Positions 34,360 through 45,160 are shown, counted from the first letter of the stretch. The stretch: 64,000 bases of DNA from Ahaetulla prasina (GCF_028640845.1 NC_080542.1:132311080-132375079); one strand, 5' to 3'. Notes: a model not told the origin generated them from the letters alone. Program-made: numbers and translations.

Positions 34360-35080
34360 TAGTGGAAATGAGGAGAGATGGGGAAAACACCTGCCTAGGG
34401 AATGATCAGATAAGAGAGAGTAGAGCCTATGCTGCATAACAGACAGGGAAAGAAACTCTAACATCTTAGCCTATAGAAGAGACAACAGGAATTTATATAG
34501 CAGACTCATTGTGAATGAAATCATTCAATAAAGTAGAATTAGTTTATTCTGATTGTTTTGTTGTGGTCCACCAACAGCCTGAGGAGCCGGCAGCAGAGTT
34601 GGACAGTGATGAGGCTGAGGAAGAACATGGGCCAGTCCTGGAAACTGGGGAAGGCCTGGATGAGGGCTCTGCATTGGAGGCAGAGATGGGGCCAGGGCCA
34701 TCAGGGAGTGATGTGCAGATTCCGGAGCCTTCAGAGACTGACAGTAGTGAGGCAGAGGAACAGGAGGAGCCTGTTCCTAATGCACACATGAGAAGAGCTG
34801 CCAGAAGACAAGAGCAGCTAAAACTAAGAGGACGACTTGGGAGTAGGGCCAAGAGATGATTGCCCCCTCCCATAAGGCTTAAAAGACCAGCAATGGAATT
34901 TGGGCTCTTTGTTAGAAAACAACATTGATAGAATTGCTCTTTGTCTTGCTGCATTTATTTCTTGTCAGCGTCTTCTGTTTTTGAACTTTTGCCAAGAAAA
35001 GCCTTTGGCAGTTTGCCTAATTAGACCAAGGTTGGTGATAAGACTGAAGATTTGTGTTATAAAAAATTTGTTTTAATTTA
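34360..35080 (+). mobile_element. Candidate interspersed element with acidic ORF
   Basis: A segment of distinctly different composition (GC-richer) that begins near a TTTATATAGC sequence and contains the frame at 34515-34859. It has no second copy in the window, so I cannot set its edges. It could be a single-copy fragment of an LTR-type or other element, or the remains of a processed gene. Confidence 0.3.
34515..34859 (+). CDS. Acidic frame of unknown function
   Basis: A 114-codon frame rich in Glu, Asp, Ser and Pro (DSDEAEEEHGPV, SETDSSEAEEQEEP) that ends in a basic tail (MRRAARRQEQLKLRGRLG). Acidic plus basic halves, and no membrane or catalytic motif. The start is simply the first ATG; a real start could be upstream or absent. 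I do not recognise the protein. Because such acidic frames can be chance products of GC-rich repeats, I treat it as unproven. Confidence 0.25.
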   Translation: MKSFNKVELVYSDCFVVVHQQPEEPAAELDSDEAEEEHGPVLETGEGLDEGSALEAEMGPGPSGSDVQIPEPSETDSSEAEEQEEPVPNAHMRRAARRQEQLKLRGRLGSRAKR

Positions 35081-35904
35081 ATTTGGATTATGCTGAGAAT
35101 GAGTTAATTCTCAGCTGCTCTAATAATGTCTGTTTGTTTTTTGAACTGAGTGCATCTACTACTACCTGCTTGGGCCTGGGACATGTTTTTTCCATCTGGT
35201 CCATCTGAGAAGGCTGATAGAATGGAACTTAAGCTTTCCCAAGAATTCTAATATCTTCAGGTAGAAGAGTGGTTCCTATAAATGGAAGATCTAAATACTA
35301 CCTTGGTTGTATCAACCTGCAATCATTTATTTTGGTGGTTTCATTTATTGACTGGAATACCTGGTTATCTCCCAATGCTTCTCAGCAACTCTTAATCTGG
35401 AGGCCAGTTGAAGATTGCTGAATTACTCAACTTGTGCTTTTACCCTTTTTTTTGCATAGTATCCTCCTTTATTGTGTGTGCTGTTCATTTTTTTTCTTGA
35501 CAATCGATGTTTTAATGACAATTGGCAAAGAAGAGTGGCATACATATCTTGTACATCCATACTAAGAGGCTGGCAGCGTGAAAGGCCTCATGATATTGGA
35601 GAATCTCAACCCAATTTGCAATTCCCAAACTAATGGAAGAATCAGAACATTGTTATGTGCATTTCTCCCTATTTTGTGATGTCATTACCAGCTCCATTAA
35701 ATACATTTTAAAAATGCATGCAACAGTTTAGGGAAAATGAATATAATAATGCATACATGTTGTCATTAAAAATCAAAGGTTATGTCTTTAAAATTAAAAG
35801 AAATGGATTTTCTGTTAGATATATGCATAACAGAAATTGGTTAGAAATAGACTATTTCTTCCATCCCTAATGAAGGTTTTTAAGGACTGGAAACAGCCTG
35901 ATGC
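35081..35904. other. No recognised feature
   Basis: No supported gene or repeat. Confidence 0.4.
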
Positions 35905-36095
35905 AGGCCCAAAGGTGCTTTTTCAAAAAGCAATTGAATTTCTTTGTTTTTCCTTAAAGATGTTTCAGTTCCCGTCCAAGAAGCTTCTTCAGTTCTGACT
36001 GAAAAATCAGTCAGAGCTGAAGAAGCTTCTTGGATGAGAAGTGAAATGTTTTCTAGGAAAATCCATGACCTGAATGACTGAGAACGTTCATAGAT
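35905..36095. repeat. Palindromic repeat, copy C (short)
   Basis: GTTCCCGTCCAAGAAGCTTC and GAAGAAGCTTCTTGGATGAG form the arms around AGTTCTGACTGAAAAATCAG. Lacks the leader. Ends with CATGACCTGAATGACTGAG, also seen in copy D. Confidence 0.8.
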
Positions 36096-36109
36096 GTTTG
36101 GAAGAATGT

Positions 36110-36185
36110 AGTGTTTCTCAACCTTGGTAACCTTAAGATATGTGGACTTCAACTCACAGAATTCCCCAGGCAGCCTTGTGTATAG
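36110..36185. mobile_element. One arm of a hAT-like MITE
   Basis: GTGTTTCTCAACCTTGGTAA, then AAGATATGTGGACTTCAAC and CAGAATTCCCCAGGCAG, is the left-arm type of the palindromic MITE at 2426. No right arm is found nearby. Confidence 0.6.
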
Positions 36186-36784
36186 GGGAGAAATGCAAGG
36201 TGTCCCAGAGACAACAAATATTTGAAAAGTAGAACAGCTAACAAAGAGAACGCCCATGGGAGAAGATCTGGGAATACAATTGTGTGAATGGAATTCAGCA
36301 TTCCTCCCACACATTGGATGTCCCATGAAATTAAATGATTTATACATGGGAAGAGAAAGAGGTAAAAACATTTTGGAAATTGTTAAGGAAGCCTTGTTTG
36401 GTTATGATTGCTGCAACACAGAACATTCTACAACTGGAAAGTAGAATTTTTAGCTTGTGACTCATGATGATTAAGTTAAGGTTGGGCGTGATTTTGCTAT
36501 AAAAGGCACAGGAAAGGCAAATGAAACTTAAAATTGAAGTAAATGAAGGATTCATACACCCTTAATCTTATGTTTCCAGTCCTATGATCAGTCCTAAGTT
36601 CATCCAAACCTGACCTGGTGATAAATTAGGGTTTGCACAGTGTTGTGTTATGTTACATTAAGTCATGGATGAGTTCTTGTGATCCTATGAATAAAAGCTC
36701 TTCTGGTTGACCTGTCTCTCTGCTACATTACACAATTCTTAAAGGTGCATTCCTACAGTTTCCAGTCTTCGATCCATTGACAAG
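36186..36784. other. No recognised feature
   Basis: No supported gene or repeat. Confidence 0.4.
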
Positions 36785-36970
36785 CTTTCCTTTCCTTTCC
36801 TTTCCTTTCCTTTCCTTTCCTTTCCTTTCCTTTCCTTTCCTTTCCTTTCCTTTCCCTTTCCCTTTCCCTTTCCCTTTCCCTTTCCCTTTCCCTTCTCCTT
36901 CTCCTTCTCCTTCTCCTTTCCCTTTCCCTTTCTCCTTCTCTTTTCTTTCCCCTTTCCTTCTTTCTTCTTG
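36785..36970. repeat. Long polypyrimidine tract (TTTCC / CCCTTT / CTTCTC)
   Basis: About 185 bp of almost pure pyrimidine, made of successive (TTTCC)n, (CCCTTT)n and (CTTCTC)n-like blocks. Frames across it are low-complexity (Lys/Gly/Glu or Phe/Pro) and not genes. Confidence 0.97.
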
Positions 36971-37639
36971 CTCACATTCTTCTCTTTTTTCTAGAGGCAT
37001 CAGCCTGCACAAAGTGTCCAAAATACAATCATTTTCGTTTCATAATCCTGGCTTCTAATGAGCATTCAAGCTTCATTTACTCTAATACTGAATGGTTAAA
37101 CCTTTTGACTGTCCAAAGAACACAAAGCAGCTTCCTTCAGTAACGTATATTGAGCATTACATGAAGCCAACTCATCAAATGACTTGAAAAATGAATGTTT
37201 TAAGTGATTTTAAATGTCATCTTAGAGAAAATGGAGTTAACAACCCCTCATGTGTGCACAACCACACTGAATGAATGAATGAATGAATGAATGAATGAAT
37301 GCATAAATGAATGCGTGAATGAATAAATGCATGCATGATCAAATGTCCACAGTTGTATAGATTTTGGATATATGAGCCTTAAAAATATGTGTCTTATATA
37401 CATTTCTCTATGTATATAAGTATTCTTATAGGACGTATTTTTATTTACATTTCCTGAAGTATGCTTATTGCCACTGCAACTTCCTGTACAAAAATGTATA
37501 TAAATTTAACAAAATGCAACTAAATCTTAAATAAACTGAACTAAATGTAACTAGGTTTAATTCATACTTTTTAAAATACTCAGCTCAATTATACTTTTGT
37601 ATATAGTATTTCTAAATATGTGCTGCTTATGCACTAGGA
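36971..37639. other. No recognised gene
   Basis: Contains (AATG)n at 37265-37330. Nothing else recognised. Confidence 0.45.
37265..37330. repeat. (AATG)n microsatellite
   Basis: GAATGAATGAATGA repeats, becoming degenerate at the right end. Confidence 0.9.
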
Positions 37640-37925
37640 CTATTATTATTATCTATTCACAACGATGTAAAGTCACAGCTCTTAGTTCTTTAGGTGGTAT
37701 TGGCCATCAGCAAGTCCCTCCAAAGAACCTAGGTAGAACCTAACCCAGAAAATGTATCTCAGTAATATATGTGTGGATACAAGCAGTTAGCTTTTGCAAT
37801 TGACAGATGGAAATTTTCTCAATGCACAGATTTTCTAAGTGCTGTCCAAGCTTTTTGATGTGGCACTCAGTGTACAAATAACCACTGTGACCACCATAGC
37901 TGATTTATGCCATAATCTTACGCTT
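37640..37925 (-). mobile_element. Decayed LINE 3' region (R4-like?)
   Basis: TGATGTGGCACTCAGTGTAC and ACCACTGTGACCACCATAGC resemble, from memory, a squamate LINE with R4-type features read in reverse. It joins the segment that is duplicated next, and lacks an open frame itself. Confidence 0.35.
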
Positions 37926-39090
37926 GGGTAATCAACTATACTTGGGTATAGTTAAATTCATAGTCTAAGACTGGTGGAAATTTAATAATTCAAATTATAG
38001 CCAAGGATTTAAGGATTACTGAAATACAATCTAAGAATATATGCAGTTCCAAGCAGGGATGGGGTTTGTTTGTTGTTGCTGTTGTTGTTGATGATGACAA
38101 AATTAAGGTGTTCAGCTCTGACAAATTCAACATTTCCAGATATTAAGGAAGTCCTTTAGGTTCCAGGGGAACCAATTATGATTGATATAACAAAAAATTT
38201 CTTTTTTCGTAATCATTCAGCTTTGATCCCAGAGTTCCAGTATTTCATATTTTTTTCCAAAAACTTTTCCTCAATCCTAGCATCACTCAGTATACAAACA
38301 TCAGTGAGTCAGACTTTCTTATTTTCAACAACTGTTATATCAGGCATGTTATGAACAATACACTCTGTCTATTTCAATCTTAAAGTCCCATAAGATATTA
38401 ATTTGCTGATTTTCCAAAACCTTCTCAACTTGATGATCCCAATAGCACATTCAGTTCAAACCTCTATATTCAGATTCAAACTTCTGTCAAAGTGTCCATT
38501 GAATAATTCTGACAATTCATCAGTTTGTGAAATTTTGCTGCAACTACTGATCAACTGGTCAATTGTTTTATCTTTTTTATTACAAACGTGGCATGTACTA
38601 TTGTTTATTACATGTTGAATTTTCACCTTTGTGAAAATAAGTTAGCAAAGGGCCCCTAAAATGAAACCTTCAGTTTCTTTCTCTAACAATTTTTATATTA
38701 ATAAACTCCATGAGGTTTTTTTTAACAGCTTTTCATGTATATTCTTCAAGTATTGACCCTGACTTGACTTGTTCTTCCAATTAAGAGATCAGACTTCCTT
38801 CAGTAAGGGTTCTTGTCTTTTCTTAATGTCATCATTCAAGCATTTGCTTTCTCCATAGTTTGTTTCATCTGTAGGAGTCTTCTGTCCCCTTCAGCTCTTG
38901 ACAAGTACAGATGAATAATATCACTTTTTTGGGTGCTAAGCATGGTGCCTTTTCATTAGTTTTTTGTTTTCCAATCCAAGTTATCAAGTTCATCTATGTC
39001 CAGTCAACTATTCAAAATACATAGTGATTAACAGAGACTAACAAGGTATTAATTGTTTAATGATATTTCGCGATTCCATCATCTTATTAT
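37926..39090 (-). pseudogene. Decayed LINE ORF, tandem copy 1
   Basis: On the minus strand, fragments of a LINE C-terminus are visible: a CHVCNKKDKTIDQLISSC-type zinc-binding segment near 38590-38540, then ENKKV-like and YWNSGIKA-like pieces. These resemble RLE-type (R4/NeSL) LINEs, but the clade is uncertain. Stops and indels break it. It is directly followed by an almost identical second copy. Homopolymers in this copy are often one base longer than in copy 2. Confidence 0.6.
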
Positions 39091-40257
39091 GGGTAATCAA
39101 CTATACTTGGGTATAGTTAAATTCATAGTCTAAGACTGGTGGAAATTTAATAATTCAAATTATAGCCAAGGATTTAAGGATTACTGAAATACAATCTAAG
39201 AATATATGCAGTTCCAAGCAGGGATGGGGTTTGTTGTTGTTGCTGTTGTTGTTGATGATGACAAAATTAAGGTGTTCAGCTCTGACAATTCAACATTTCC
39301 AGATATTAAGGAAGTCCTTTAGGTTCCAGGGAACCAATTATGATTGATATAACAAAAATTTCTTTTTCGTAATCATTCAGCTTTGATCCCAGAGTTCCAG
39401 TATTTCATATTTTTTCCAAAAACTTTTCCTCAATCCTAGCATCACTCAGTATACAAACATCAGTGAGTCAGACTTTCTTATTTTCAACAACTGTTATATC
39501 AGGCATGTTATGAACAATACACTCTGTCTATTTCAATCTTAAAGTCCCATAAGATATTAATTTGCTGATTTTCCAAAACCTTCTCAACTTGATGATCCCA
39601 ATAGCACATTCAGTTCAAACCTCTATATTCAGATTCAAACTTCTGTCAAAGTGTCCATTGAATAATTCTGACAATTCATTGTGGTCAGTTTGTGAAATTT
39701 TGCTGCAACTACTGATCAACTGGTCAATTGTTTTATCTTTTTTATTACAAACGTGGCATGTACTATTGTTTATTACATGTTGAATTTTCACCTTTGTGAA
39801 AATAAGTTGGCAAAGGGCCCCTAAAATGAAACCTTCAGTTTCTTTCTCTAACAATTTTTATATTAATAAACTCCATGAGGTTTTTTTTAACAGCTTTTCA
39901 TGTATATTCTTCAAGTATTGACCCTGACTTGACTTGTTCTTCCAATTAAGAGATCAGACTTCCTTCAGTAAGGGTTCTTGTCTTTTCTTAATGTCATCAT
40001 TCAAGCATTTGCTTTCTCCATAGTTTGTTTCATCTGTAGGAGTCTTCTGTCCCCTTCAGCTCTTGACAAGTACAGATGAATAATATCACTTTTTTGGGTG
40101 CAAAGCATGGTGCCTTTTCATTAGTTTTTTGTTTTCCAATCCAAGTTATCAAGTTCATCTATGTCCAGTCAACTATTCAAAATACATAGTGATTAACAGA
40201 GACTAACAAGGTATTAATTGTTTAATGATATTTCGCGATTCCATCATCTTATTATGG
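39091..40257 (-). pseudogene. Decayed LINE ORF, tandem copy 2
   Basis: Same content as 37926-39090. The 79-codon frame at 39615-39854 shows STCHVCNKKDKTIDQLISSC plus QTDHNEL. The copy starts exactly where copy 1 ends, with the shared GGGTAATCAACTATACTTGG. One real difference is a 6-bp insertion (near 39681, TTGTGG). Confidence 0.6.
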
Positions 40258-40589
40258 TTAATCAGCCAAATGTTTAGATTAAATAAAAATGCCAAATCCA
40301 GTCTAAATATCTGACTGATTATGTGATCATCTATAATAATATAAAAATTAAGTGTGGTTTTAGGCACTTAATAGGGTTAAATGGAATTTGATTTTTTTAT
40401 ATCACAATTTAAATTGATGTGAAATATACAATACTTACCAGACTACTACATAATTTGGAATGATTTTCCAAACTTCATTAAAATATTTATATTCAAACAT
40501 TTTTGCCTGATATTCCTTATTTTCTTTTTTCTTTTGTCCTCAGCAGAGCTTTTGGCTCAAAGTACATGCTGGGACTTGATGTCATTTGG
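40258..40589. other. No recognised feature
   Basis: AT-rich sequence with no gene or repeat that I recognise. Confidence 0.4.
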
Positions 40590-41152
40590 GTTCTGCAACC
40601 CAAAAAGACAGACACAAACTTAGAGGATAATTAGAACTACAGAAAAAACAATTACTACCAACCTGCCTTCCATTGAGGACCTGTATACTGCACGAGTCAA
40701 AAAGAGGTCTGTGAAAATATTTACAGATCCCTCACATCCTGGACATAAACTGTTTCAACTCCTACCCTCAAAACGACGCTATAGAGCACTGCACACCAGA
40801 ACAACTAGACACAAGAACAGTTTCTTCCCAAAGGCCATCACTCTGCTAAACAAATAATTCCCTCAACACTGTCAATCTATTTACTAAATATGCACTACTA
40901 TTAATCTTCTCATTGTTCCCATCACCCATCTCCTTCCATGTATGACTGTATGACTGTAACTTTGTTGCTTATATCCTTATGATTTATATTGATATTGATT
41001 GTTTGCTAATTACTTATTTGTAGCCTATGACTATCATTAAGTGTTGTAAATGTTGTACCTTGATGAAGGTATCTTTTCTTTTATGTACACTGAGAGCATG
41101 TGCACCAAGACAAATTCCTTGTGTGTCCAATCACACTTGGCCAATAAAAAAA
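40590..41152 (+). pseudogene. L3/Snake1-like LINE 3' end, plus strand
   Basis: The plus strand reads IRTTEKTITTNLPSIEDLYT, then ARVKKRSVKIFTDPSHPG and KLFQLLPSKRRYRALHTR, and finally HKNSFFPKAITLLNK before a stop. That is the C-terminus of the same LINE family as 14400 and 42119, and the best-preserved version. The 3' UTR follows to TTGGCCAATAAA. The palm domain is missing (5' truncated). Confidence 0.85.
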
Positions 41153-41227
41153 AATTCTATTCTATTCTATTCTATTCTATTCTATTCTATTCTATTCTAT
41201 TCTATTCTATTCTATTCTATTCTATTC
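41153..41227. repeat. (ATTCT)n pentamer array, LINE tail
   Basis: About 15 units of ATTCT (AATAG-type pentamer read from the other strand) at the 3' end of the adjacent LINE. Confidence 0.97.
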
Positions 41228-42031
41228 GAATGGAAGGGACAAACCATTTAGAAATGCAGATTTGTGAAACAAAATAAAATTTTAAAATAAGTTACATCTG
41301 AATGCACATGGAATGAAAGAGGCTTATTCGCTCATCCCTATAACTTCTTTTGAACTTAATGGGTCCAATGAAAAAGGTCCTTAATTTTTTGTGAACAAAT
41401 CCATTGTTTCCCCCCCCCCCTAAACTGAACTTTTAAAAATAAAAGGAAGCAAAACAGTCCTTGAAGAGTTGATATTGGCAAACCTTGCAGGTAAAATCCT
41501 GGCAAACAAATAACCAATCAAAGTAAAGGAGTATATCACTTGGCAAAGAGAGAATGCCTGAGAATGGGTAGACTTCAGAGAAAATGCCTGCTTTTATGCT
41601 TTGATAATTAATTTAAAATAGGCTCTTTTATTTCTGCTTCCCTCCTTGTTTAATGAGAAGTGATTTGGAACACAAGTCTCCAAAGCAGGTGGTGAATCTA
41701 TTTTTACTTGGTTCCTTTGAAATCATGCCCTGGGTTGCACACCAAACTTATATTAGCTTATTTTGGTTTGAAAGGAAGTGGATGCTGGAAGAAGCTTTTC
41801 TGATAATTGCTTATGAATGTCCATGTTATTAAAAAAAAACAGAAGCAAAGTGTCTTTAGATCATTTCCAGAGCAATACGTTCATTCTTTCAGTTCAAGCA
41901 TCAGTCTGAAATAGGGAGGAGGTCTGTCCTGGCTAATTTTGGACATTGTGTATTGTGATCTCTCTGGACTTTATTTCAATCACAAAATAAATATTCAACA
42001 AATAGAAGTAAAAAAAGTCCACAGAGGGAAT
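41228..42031. other. No recognised feature
   Basis: Contains a C-run near 41411-41420. No supported gene or repeat. Confidence 0.4.
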
Positions 42032-42118
42032 ATAGAATAGAATAGAGTAGAGTAGAGTAGAGTAGAGTAGAGTAGAATAGAATAGAATAGAATTGAATTG
42101 AATTGAATTGAATTGAAT
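42032..42118. repeat. Pentamer array of three unit types
   Basis: AATAG units change to AGTAG, back to AATAG, and then to AATTG within one array. Confidence 0.95.
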
Positions 42119-42780
42119 TTTTTTATTGGCCAAGTGTGATTGGACACACAAGGAATTTGTCTTGGTGCGTATGCTCTCAGTGTACATAAAAGAGAAGATA
42201 CATTTGTCAAGAATCATAAGGTACAATATTTAATGATAGTCATAGGGTACAAATACACAATCAGGAAACAATCAAAATCAATATAAATCGTAAGTATACA
42301 AGCAACAAAGTACAGTCATACAGTCATAAGTGGAAGGAGATGGGTGATAGAACAATGAGAAGATTAATAGTAGTGCAGATTTAGTAAATAGTTTGACAGT
42401 GTTGATGGAATTATTTGTTTAGCAGAGTGATGGTGTTCGGGAAGAAACTGTTCTTATGTCTAGTTGTTCTGATATGCAGTGCTCTATAACGTCATTTTGA
42501 GGGAAGGAGTTGAAACAGTTTATATCCAGAATGTGAGGGGTCAGTGAATATTTTCAAAGCCCTCTTTTTGACTTGTGCAATATACAGGTCCTCAGTGGAA
42601 GGCAGGTTGGTAGTAATTGTTTTTTCTTCAGTTCTAATTATTCTCTGAAGTCTGTGTGTGTCTTGTTGGGTTGCAGAAATCAAACCAGACAGTTACAGCG
42701 GTGCAGATGACAGACTCAATAATTCCTGTGTAGAACTGTATCAGCAGCTCCTTGGCCAGTTTGAGCTTTCTGGGTTGGCA
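42119..42780 (-). pseudogene. L3/Snake1-like LINE 3' end, minus strand
   Basis: Plus strand shows TTATTGGCCAAGTGTGATTG and GTGCGTATGCTCTCAGTG, then the broken C-terminal frame with HRLQRIIRTEEKTITTNLPS at 42492-42683 on the minus strand. Another copy of the family at 14400 and 40590. The 5' end meets the Penelope-like element at a 22-bp perfect palindrome. Confidence 0.8.
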
Positions 42781-42802
42781 CAGAAATATATATATATTTC
42801 TG
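42781..42802. repeat. 22-bp perfect palindrome at LINE/Penelope junction
   Basis: The left half CAGAAATATAT is followed by its reverse complement ATATATTTCTG, with no spacer. Confidence 0.95.
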
Positions 42803-42805
42803 CAT

Positions 42806-43795
42806 ACAAGCCCCTAAAAACAGACCCCACCACCTACCTAGAAAAAACCACTAGATCCAAAATAAAAGCCTCCCCCATCAGCGAAGAAATCCAAGAATCA
42901 TTCCCAGGGAGAAATCATCCAGATGCCCTAAGCTCTACGGCCTCCCCAAGATACACAAAGAAGGAACCCCACTCAGACCCATAGTCAGCTCCATAGGCTC
43001 ACCTCTACAAAACCTAGCCAAATTTCTCGCCAAACAACTACAGCCCTATGCAGAATCCATCACCTCACATGTCCAAAACTCATTCCAGTTCATAGATATC
43101 ATAAAGAAACAAAACTTACAGCCCAGCGACCTACTCGTGAGCTTTGATGTCATATCCCTCTTCACCCAAGTGCCAATCAAAGAAGCCTTGACAGCTATCC
43201 AAAACAAATATAACCCCCCCAAGCACATCCTAGATCTGACCAACCACTGCCTATCCAACACATACTTCATCTATAATGGACAAAAATACAAACAAATAGA
43301 AGGAGCACCCATGGGATCACCCCTCTCACCTGTCATTGCCAACCTCTACATGGAACACTTTGAAACCCAAGCTCTAGAAAACCTGATCACAAACCCAAAC
43401 TCTGGCTCAGATCGTAGATGACACCTTCATAATCTGGCCACACGGGAAAGAAAAACTTGACAACTTCCTCACACACCTCAATAGCCTACACCCCAAAATA
43501 CAGTTCACCATGGAAACAGAAGTTAACAACCAACTTCCTTCCTAGATGTCTTAGTCTACAGAAACCCAATGGCTCCCTAGGACACACCATCTACCAGAAG
43601 AAAACACACACAAACTGCTACCTGCACGCACTCTCACACCACCACCCAGCACAGATCAACTCCGTAGCCAAGACACTCATCTCCAGAACAAAACGCTTAG
43701 CTGACGAACAACACCTAAAACCGAACTACACTCTCACTAACGTACTAACATCCAATGGATTCCAGAGAAATAAGATTACCAAACATCCAAAATAA
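42806..43795 (+). pseudogene. Penelope-like reverse transcriptase, frameshifted
   Basis: Fragments in order: KTDPTTYLEK near 42815, then (different frame) KLYGLPKIHKEGTPLRPIVS near 42935-42995, SFDVISLFTQVP and EGAPMGSPLSPVIANLY in the frame 43137-43421, and VDDTF (43414-43428) in a shifted frame, with FIIWPHGKE. The two catalytic Asp residues of the VDDT box are present but in a different frame from the upstream part. At least three frame changes between 42880 and 43540. Confidence 0.85.
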
Positions 43796-44300
43796 CCCCC
43801 TACTAAAATCCAAGACAGAGAACAAGAAAATGGCACAGCCCTCCTCCCATATATAAAAGGCATCACAGACAGAATCAGCAAGATCGTCCACAAACACAAC
43901 ATCAAGACAGCATTCTGCACAAACCGAAAAATATCCACCATCCTAAGAAACCCCAAAGACAAAATTGAGTTAGAAAATCAAGGAGTATATGAAATCCCAT
44001 GCACCGCCTGCCCCACCACATACATTGGACAAACCAACAGAAGAATAAGTGCACGCATTGAAGAACACAAGAACTCAGTCAAAAAAGAGGAACCAACTTC
44101 TTCCCTGGTCCAACACCTTAAAGCCACAGGACACGATATTGACTTTAAAAAGACCAGAACTATTGCCAAAACTGAACACTTTAACAACAGAATAATCAGA
44201 GAAGCCATCGAGATAGAAAAACGCCCACACAGCATGAACAAACGAGATGATACCTCCCGCCTACCAGCCATTTGGAAACCTGCCCTTATTGACAAACGTG
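43796..44300 (+). pseudogene. GIY-YIG endonuclease segment
   Basis: The plus strand near 43985-44095 encodes VYEIPCTACPTTYIGQTNRR and ARIEEHKNSVKK, the GIY-YIG-type core with the TYIGQT half; the upstream GIY is a VYEIPC-like variant. Further downstream, AIEIEKRPHSMNKRDD and LPAIWKPAL form the usual C-terminal region. Family members nick target DNA for retrotransposition. Not preserved as one frame with the RT. Confidence 0.8.
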
Positions 44301-44713
44301 TCCCTAACACGAGGAATGACACCAGACCCACACTTACGAGGTCCACACAGGATGTCACCACCACACATCCACCCAGAAAGCAGACCCAAACCCACACTGG
44401 TCATGAAGCACGATTAAGGACCAGAAGCCAGACTGCAGCTGCAACATTAGCCATTTCAAACCCCTCCAATCCATACATGCAGCAGACTGACACCCACTAT
44501 GAAGATGTAGCACGACCACGACCACGAAGCCAAACAACAGCTATGCAGCTCACCAGCTCAAATCCCCCTGCAGCTCAGACTAATCTGAGCACAACTAAGC
44601 CCCCACCCAAAGAGGACACACCCCCATCCAATCAGAGCACCAAAAAAAACCCCATCCAATCAGAGCACAGCCAAGCTCTCACCCAGTCAGTTCAAACCCC
44701 CACTAGCAGTTAA
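44234..44713 (+). pseudogene. Open C-terminal tail of the Penelope-like ORF
   Basis: A 159-codon Thr/Pro/Gln-rich frame that continues from the GIY-YIG region and ends at TAA. Low complexity (TTKPPPKEDTPPS). Probably the non-catalytic tail; whether it was ever part of a functional protein is unclear. Confidence 0.45.
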
Positions 44714-44761
44714 AAAGGAAGAAACAGCTGCAGTCACACATTGCTCCCAGAAGCACGAAGC

Positions 44762-44798
44762 TGAAGCCTGAAGATGACTTCGTCGAAACGTCGCCAAG
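44762..44798 (+). ncRNA. Hammerhead-like motif at Penelope 3' region
   Basis: CCTGAAGATGACTTCGTCGA followed by AACGTCGCC carries GATGA, GAAAC and GTC, the core order of hammerhead ribozymes, which are known in Penelope-like element termini. The CUGAUGA box is interrupted (CTGAAGATGA), and helix II is not clean, so activity is doubtful. Evidence is by eye. Confidence 0.4.
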
Positions 44799-44810
44799 AC
44801 ACTTCCAATT

Positions 44811-44984
44811 TTACGCGGGAGAAAACCCGAATAACCAGATCTACATACAAACACCCACGAAAACCTCAGAAAACATATATATATATATATATGTTTTGTG
44901 AGGTTTTCGGGGGGTTTTGTATGTAGGTCTTTGGTTGTTCGGGTTTTTTTACGCGGGAGAAAACCCGAACAACCAAAGACCTAC

Positions 44985-45024
<40 letters not shown>

Positions 45025-45040
45025 TTGTTTTCCGAGGTTT
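44811..45040. repeat. Terminal sequence repeated in alternating orientation
   Basis: GCGGGAGAAAACCCGAATAA begins a forward copy, ATGTTTTGTGAGGTTTTCGG a reverse copy at about 44886, and GCGGGAGAAAACCCGAACAA a forward copy again at about 44953. TA and CA microsatellites lie at the junctions. Confidence 0.85.
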
Positions 45041-45160
45041 TCATGCCTACCATTCCTGTCCTATTGTTTCCTTTCGTTATATCCAATTAATATAGTTATT
45101 ACATACTCATACCTATATATATGCTTATGTATACTGTGTGACAAAATAAATAAAAAAAAT
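45036..45160 (+). mobile_element. CR1-group LINE 3' tail
   Basis: CCTACCATTCCTGTCCTATT, ATTAATATAGTTATTACATA and ACTGTGTGACAAAATAAATA are the 3' end seen at 20640-20810. Only the final 125 bp are present. Confidence 0.75.

Larger units (their letters stand above)
42803..44880 (+). mobile_element. Penelope-like element, 5' truncated
   Basis: Contains an RT segment and a downstream GIY-YIG-type segment, the domain pair that defines Penelope-like elements, and ends with a GAAACGTCGCC-containing terminal region followed by a repeated terminus. Non-LTR families have no such domain. Sequence is AC-rich on this strand and broken by several frameshifts, so it is inactive. Confidence 0.85.

Noticed and set aside
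36728..37058. Frames rich in Lys/Gly/Glu or Phe/Pro
   Set aside because: They are translations of the polypyrimidine tract.
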